The position numbers and the translations under genes were made by a program. The notes beneath the pieces were generated by a model that worked only from the letters and a program-made list of their open reading frames with translations, ran no database searches and was not told the origin of the DNA. From Synanceia verrucosa (Eukaryota > Chordata > Actinopteri > Perciformes > Synanceiidae), in assembly GCA_029721515.1 (NCBI GenBank), contig CM056550.1, positions 27,779,619 through 27,843,618 of the forward strand: a DNA stretch of 64,000 nucleotides, read 5' to 3'. Each line of letters begins with the position of its first letter. Within the stretch, counting starts at the first letter, position 1. Of the stretch, positions 59,301 through 64,000 are shown piece after piece.

Positions 59301-62300
59301 ACCTGCTAAATGGAGTTCACTAATGGTATCAAGTTTCACTGTGTGGTATCGGGAATTTAGATTCACTGGAGCAAAAAATGGCTTTCGCCTGAGCTCTCAC
59401 CTCTGAAGGCTCAGAGTATGGAAACAAAAACCTCAAGTATATTATTAAGCAAATGTCTACACACAGTTTTGATGCTGACATGAGACATGAGCAGAAGAAA
59501 GATCAATAGTGTTGGTGATTTTAAGAACAGATGCAGTTCAGTCCTGCCTGTGCAGTTTCTTATGAGGTTTATGCAGAGGAGGATGGCTTTGACAGCAGCG
59601 GTATACAAGATGAAACACTCCACCTGAATGCTAAAGAGAAAGTTATTTTCAAAAGGAAGTTGTAGTTAAAAAAAAAACAAGACGTAAATATTGTATCTCA
59701 TCTCTGACGTCCAGGCTTTCTGTCTTAACTTGTGATCTGCACGACCAGTCCTCTCCAGTCTTCTTTGATGCTTGTCAGTGAAAATCAGGGAAGCAAACCA
59801 TATTTATCTCTATACATAGAGAGAAGAAAGGCACAGAGCACCGAGAAGGAGGACAAGTTGGATTTTTAATGATCTCTATGAATAATAGAACGACCCCAGG
59901 CCTACACGGCGCTGGAAAAATGGCTATTATTCTCTCCTGTCCCTTTCACACCTTCTCGTGAGTCCTCTGCGACTTCCAAGCAACAGCACCAGCACTGAAT
60001 ATGGAAAGAGAGACCATTCCTTGAGAAGAGAATTAGTGTAAATGTATTAAGACAGTACAGGCATGTGAGAGAAAGTTATGGAAGTAGAGAAACAATGAGA
60101 GAAATAAAGATTTAAAAAAAAATGCTGATGTGGCAACAACACCGGCGTGCAGGCACAGTGATTAAAGAGAATAATGCAGGACCTGTAAGCTAAGCCTGCT
60201 GGTCTGATATTCGCTGCCAGGCGCAAATCTGGCAACTTTCCTGCTGGTGCATTGCCGGTGTTCAAGAGAAAGTAGAAGAGAGAGTTCACTGCAGAGGACT
60301 GGCATATTTATTTACTGAATTAGCAGATTTATTTACTTAATTAACTTTAATTTACTTCCTTAGGCCTTCTTGTCTTTTATGGCTTTCCTTCTTTTAATCT
60401 GAGTGAAAACAAAGATGAGGGTAGTCGTCTTCATGACTGTTTGTACATGGATGTACAGTAAATGTGCACGGGGAAAAAAAAATGCTTCCTCACAGGAAGA
60501 CCGAAAATAGTTTTCAGCTCGTTCTCAAAATATCTTTTAGCTCATCAGTCCTCTTTAAGCGTCTTAACAACAAACAAACCTCCCACTGCTCTGCTGAGCA
60601 ACAGAAACATAAAACATCTGGCAGATTCATGACAGATGTGAGCTGCTCACAGAATGACTGCGACTAAAACTCTCACCACATTGTTCATTTTTACAGCATC
60701 AATGGACACACTTCTTGGCTTCTTGACTTCTTGACTTCTTCCTCATCCTGTGTTTTCACAGCCTTCTGTCGAATATCACCTTGAAACAGTGAGTCCGGTC
60801 AAAAAAGGGGATGATTATTAGGAGGTTATAGAACATCTTCTGGTGGAGTCCACAGCGTTTCAGTCCATATAATTTAGTTGTTATATTTAGTTATGTCACA
60901 TTCTGTAACACACTGTAAACTTTAATCGCTGGCATGGCTTGATGGAGGTCAGAGGTCAGACTGAAATGTCTAAATAGCTGTTTGGTAGGCTGCACAGACA
61001 GACTGTACGGTTTAGACAGTCATGGTCCCCAGAGGATGAAGCCTGTTGATGGTGGTGTTTGGCTGACTTTTCCACTCGGGCCACTGGCAAGTTGACATTT
61101 TGTGTTTTGTTTATTTTTAAAGATTATTTGAACTGTTGGATGGCTTGCTATAAATAGTGGTTCAGGCATTCATGAAGATTTTTTTTGTAATTGTGCACAT
61201 GGACTCATTTTTTTAAAAAAACATACTTGGTTGGTAGCTCACTCACAGACATGCATTTCATTATATCAGAGTTAATGTAAATGTTGTGTATAGTGTTGTG
61301 GGAGCTGTACTGTATGCAAACCCCCACTTCAGAAGAATAAATCAAATACTTGATACCACTAATAGGAAACTAATATAAGATGGGTGATTTTCAGGGTTTT
61401 ATTGCTTTGCAGGAGCTGTCATAATATCATGTTTTATTCAGTATGAGTATATGTCATCCTGTCATTCTCCTTTGGGAAGGTGCAACATGTCTGAAACATG
61501 GTTAGTCCATAGAAAGCGATAGGGCCACGGACATGCCAGTAATTTGCAACGGTTATGTCCTTATTAGGACATGAGTCCATTGAAGTGGGTCATGCAGTGA
61601 CTGTGGTAGAGCAACAATCTGCCTCCTTTGTGAAAATTTAAAATTGTATATTTAGCTTTGGAGACAAAGAGCTCTGTGTCTGTTGTGTAAGATACAGCAG
61701 TGAATAAAGATGCCCACTCTCTCTGACAGTCACATCCACTGTGATTAATGCCTGCTGGTACATGATGACAGTGTGTTCGGTAATTTAATGCGTCATATTC
61801 CAGGTGGGGGAGATGCTCCTTTGTGGCTAGTCTGAACATTGACCGAACCTCAGCGGATTGTTGACCTTTCATCTGCTGATCGATCGACCGTCTTATTGAT
61901 GCCTGTGGTTTACATGCGATGAGTCTGCATTTGTACAGTATATATATTTACTTTTATGGGCTTATCATCAGAAAAAGGTGTGTGTGTGTTGAGAGATACT
62001 GTCCCTTCTGACAGACATAAGAAGAGAGTGACTGACAGAGGTGAAATTGCTTGGGAAAGGATATGAGGCAGCTCCCATCTCTCCTCCCTCCTTCCTCCTC
62101 TCTCCTCTCTCCTCCCTCCTGCTCACTTTGCCTACAGCTTCCTCTCACTGTGAACTACTACTACAATGTGCTCTCTCTCCCCTCCCTCTCTCTCGCTTTC
62201 ATTGAGGTGAAATATTCAGTCTATTTCCCCTGGGTAACAGTAGAATATCGAGTGAAATAAACTGCTTTTATTCTCTTTTTTTCTGTGTGTGTTTGTAGCC

Positions 62301-62399
62301 ATGCATCAGGCCCTGGACACACTGAGTGACAGCACAAGCTCCACAACTGCCAACGACCTGGACCTCATCTTCCTCAAAGGCATCATGGAGAGCCCGGTG
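53211..62399 (+). CDS. mpp2: MAGUK p55 scaffold MPP2, N-terminal part (gene continues beyond window)
   Basis: Membrane-associated guanylate kinase scaffold of synapses and cell junctions. Only the N-terminus is present. The exon 53211-53290 follows a pyrimidine-rich acceptor and carries the ATG at 53260 (MPVATSSSDS), ending in phase 1 at gtaagt. The next exon, 62299-62399, continues AMHQALDTLSDS...LIFLKGIMESPV and ends in phase 0 at gtgaga. Together they give 44 residues, which align with the start of vertebrate MPP2 (MPVA..., then DLIFLRGIMESP), just before the L27 domains. The intron is 9.0 kb and contains a second candidate first exon at 55132. The L27, PDZ, SH3 and guanylate kinase exons must lie beyond position 64000. 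The final 1.6 kb of the window is the next intron. Confidence 0.85.
53327..53379. repeat. (GT)n microsatellite next to the mpp2 start exon
   Basis: About 26 GT units begin 37 bp after the splice donor of the exon with the mpp2 start codon. A long GT tract this close to a donor can affect splicing efficiency in other genes; here that is only a possibility. Confidence 0.95.
55132..55222 (+). CDS. mpp2: Candidate alternative first coding exon of mpp2
   Basis: An ATG at 55132 in a good context (caccATGG) opens a 30-codon frame, MAGSLFGRLSLEEEDSANSL..., that ends at a strong donor (GAAG|gtaaga) at 55222. The coding length, 91 nt, leaves phase 1, exactly as the other first exon does (31 nt), so both can splice to 62299 and keep frame. 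The preceding 170 bp is purine-rich (GAGAGGGAGG types) and could be a 5' UTR and promoter. The acidic, Leu/Ser-rich peptide is unlike simple translation of repeats. Whether it is transcribed is not shown by the sequence. Confidence 0.5.
60946..60958 (+). promoter_or_regulatory. Perfect DR1 nuclear-receptor element
   Basis: AGGTCAGAGGTCA is two perfect AGGTCA half-sites with one spacer base, the consensus for RXR homodimers, RXR-PPAR, RAR-RXR on DR1, and HNF4/COUP-TF. It lies at the edge of a dispersed repeat in the mpp2 intron, so it may be part of that repeat family. Occupancy is unknown. Confidence 0.4.
60960..61190 (+). repeat. Dispersed teleost repeat fragment, second copy
   Basis: Shares CATGGTCCCCAGAGGATGAA and the following CTGTTGA with 37540-37780, and continues with GTTGACATTTTGTG and TTGGATGGCTTGC words typical of the same family. 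It lies in the large first intron of mpp2. Borders are approximate. Confidence 0.5.
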
Positions 62400-63421
62400 G
62401 TGAGAACAACTTTATGCTGTACATGTATGAGGAAATATGAGTATGCAAGTGTGCCAAGCAGTCAAAGACATCCAGAGCTTTTCATTACTGTGATGGATAG
62501 ACTAATAGATGAGTCAGTGAGAGGGGGCTTCAATGCAACGAGATCATGAGCCACTTTCTCTAACTTGAATGTGTATCAGCTGTGTGTCAGGATATTTTTT
62601 ATGCATGCACATTTACAATTTAAATGGGTTTGTTAAATGGCAAGGCAGTTTTGCCTTAACATAAAAATTTGATGTCAGCATCTTCATTTGCATGTGCCAT
62701 TTCCTGCATTAACGCTGACATGCAATGCAACATGCAATGCAACAAATCATTATGTTTTCATGGAAATTTGCAAGCTTCATTAGAATTATATTGCGAAATG
62801 AAAACTTAAAAAAATTGAACCCATTATTACATTTAAAATTCAAATACCAGCTTGCAGTAATTAGCCTAAAAGATAAGTGCAGTCACATTACCTTGTTAAT
62901 GGTCTTGCATCACTGTTTTCTTATAAGTTGCAAATTAAAGATGTTTTTTTTTAAAAACAAAATCTGAAACAGATGTTGGGATAGAAGCTAAAGTCAAGAG
63001 GGTTTTGATTCTCAAGTTCAAACTTAATGGGGACAGAGGAGGCAAAAATAGTTGCCATTAAAGGTTGCTTGCCTCTTCACAGTGAAGGTCGATGAAGATG
63101 GACTTTTTTTTGTATTTGGTGACAAAGTACAAACTTAAACCACATAATAACACACCCATGGCTTGTGAAACTGCTGCTGGTGCTGCACAGGTTGGGTTAT
63201 TGTAATCATTGGAAAGGATTTCCACTTTGATGCAAAATATTTGAAATCTATTTTTGGCATGTATTCAGCATATTATAACATTTAGCTGAACACCACAGAT
63301 ACGGTTTCCCAGCTGTCTGTCACTTTAACAAAGCAGTTCAACATCTCTGTTGCCAATCAGAGCAAAGATTGAAATAGCAGTGTGTGTGTGAGCAGCGCAG
63401 TTACCCTTGACATGTTTGACA

Positions 63422-63464
<43 letters not shown>

Positions 63465-63624
63465 GTATATATGCATATACGTGTATATATATATATACAC
63501 GTATATGCATATATACGTGTCTATATATATATAGACACGTATATATACGTATACGTATACAAGTATGTATATATACGTATACACAGCGTATCTGGCAGAT
63601 AATGCTGTATATATATATATATAC

Positions 63625-63678
<54 letters not shown>

Positions 63679-63679
63679 G

Positions 63680-63712
<33 letters not shown>

Positions 63713-64000
63713 CTCTAAAGCCCTTGTTTTACAGCTCTCAGGAAAGATTACTACCAAGATTTATGTATCATATACATATGCATTGTTGTGTTTTTGTACA
63801 GCATGGGCTGTTTATCTGCAGGAAAGAACAAAATCAGTGTTGCATTTGCACAGACTTATCTTGGGCAGTTGCCCAGACTTTGGATTTAAGCTTGTCCTGG
63901 ATAGAAGCAGATCAGTGAAGTTATTCCAAGCACTCAGACATGGCTGGCAATTTGTCTTTTATTATTTTAACTGAAAAGTTTTCTCCAAAAATAATAATAT
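62400..64000. other. mpp2 intron running off the window
   Basis: No exon was recognised after the donor at 62400. The next coding exon (start of the L27 region) must be beyond position 64000. Besides the palindromic AT tract, the stretch is unique A/T-rich sequence. Confidence 0.5.
63421..63712. repeat. AT-rich tract of overlapping palindromes with TA and CA/GT runs
   Basis: About 290 bp made almost only of TA, TG/CA and ACGT words. It contains a perfect 60-bp palindrome (63461-63520) and an overlapping perfect 38-bp palindrome (63509-63546), followed by ACGTAT repeats, two more TA blocks and a CA block. The six open frames across it are low-complexity artefacts. Confidence 0.95.

Larger units (their letters stand above)
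53291..62298. other. mpp2 intron between start exon and shared second exon
   Basis: Nine kilobases without a further recognised gene apart from the candidate alternative exon at 55132. An open frame at about 54016-54209, preceded by tttttag, reads like protein (VTAVEFNVTLVSLNGHSAF) but belongs to no family I know. A CA tract lies at 56218-56240 and a perfect DR1 element at 60946-60958. Poly(T) runs occur near 53648-53674. Confidence 0.5.

Noticed and set aside
63325..63974. Several Tyr/Ile-rich frames near the window end
   Set aside because: Translation of TA/TG repeats and palindromes, low complexity in all frames.
1..64000. tRNA, rRNA, CRISPR arrays or endogenous viral genes
   Set aside because: None seen. 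Tandem repeats present are microsatellites or coding repeats without spacer structure, and no retroviral gag/pol/env frame was recognised.

Overview
The window is vertebrate nuclear DNA and almost certainly comes from a teleost, probably a spiny-rayed (percomorph) fish. Compact multi-exon genes follow GT-AG rules, CA/GT microsatellites are dense, and the dispersed repeats look teleost-like. The neuropeptide gene is a pyyb (pancreatic peptide Y) type, which is a teleost lineage. No bacterial, viral or CRISPR features were seen.

Layout: all recognised genes are on the + strand. (1) About 1-17,780 holds the 3' two-thirds of a retinoic acid receptor alpha gene (rara): seven coding exons from the first zinc finger to the stop at 15,533, then a 2.2-kb 3' UTR. 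The isoform-specific A-domain exon(s) were not found and probably lie upstream. (2) About 18,600-29,910 holds mki67 (Ki-67): 16 coding exons whose lengths sum to an in-frame 2,254-residue protein. It has an FHA domain, a PP1-docking RVSF motif and several internal repeat arrays. A promoter-like block with two CCAAT boxes, an E2F-like site and a CHR-like site lies upstream. (3) About 30,600-36,990 holds tut1 (Star-PAP / U6 terminal uridylyltransferase): 10 coding exons, 780 residues, with zinc finger, RRM and catalytic Asp triad intact. (4) 36,605-42,590 is a gene-poor gap with scattered repeats. (5) 42,590-44,865 is pyyb, a compact four-exon peptide hormone gene with a clear TATA box and poly(A) signal. 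(6) From about 45,000 to the window end is the 5' part of mpp2 (a MAGUK scaffold). It has a probable non-coding first exon, a short exon carrying the start codon (53,260), a second candidate first coding exon (55,132) with the same splice phase, and a shared exon at 62,299. The rest of mpp2 lies beyond the window.

These genes do not form a pathway: they are a nuclear receptor, a mitotic chromosome surfactant, an RNA nucleotidyltransferase, a gut/brain/pancreas hormone and a synaptic scaffold. The rara, pyyb and mpp2 trio recalls human 17q21, whereas human MKI67 (10q26) and TUT1 (11q) are elsewhere, so the block is a rearranged syntenic segment.

The most interesting local structures are these: a 689-bp near-identical duplication shared by two successive mki67 coding exons; a six-copy 51-bp coding minisatellite and a 114-bp Ki-67 repeat array in the same gene; a truncated LINE-like insertion with perfect 14-bp target-site duplications in rara; a TIR element nested in an older repeat in tut1; a perfect 60-bp palindrome in an AT-rich tract; and the alternative mpp2 first exon. 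I found no convincing new biological system. Function calls rest on recognising protein families by eye, without database searches.
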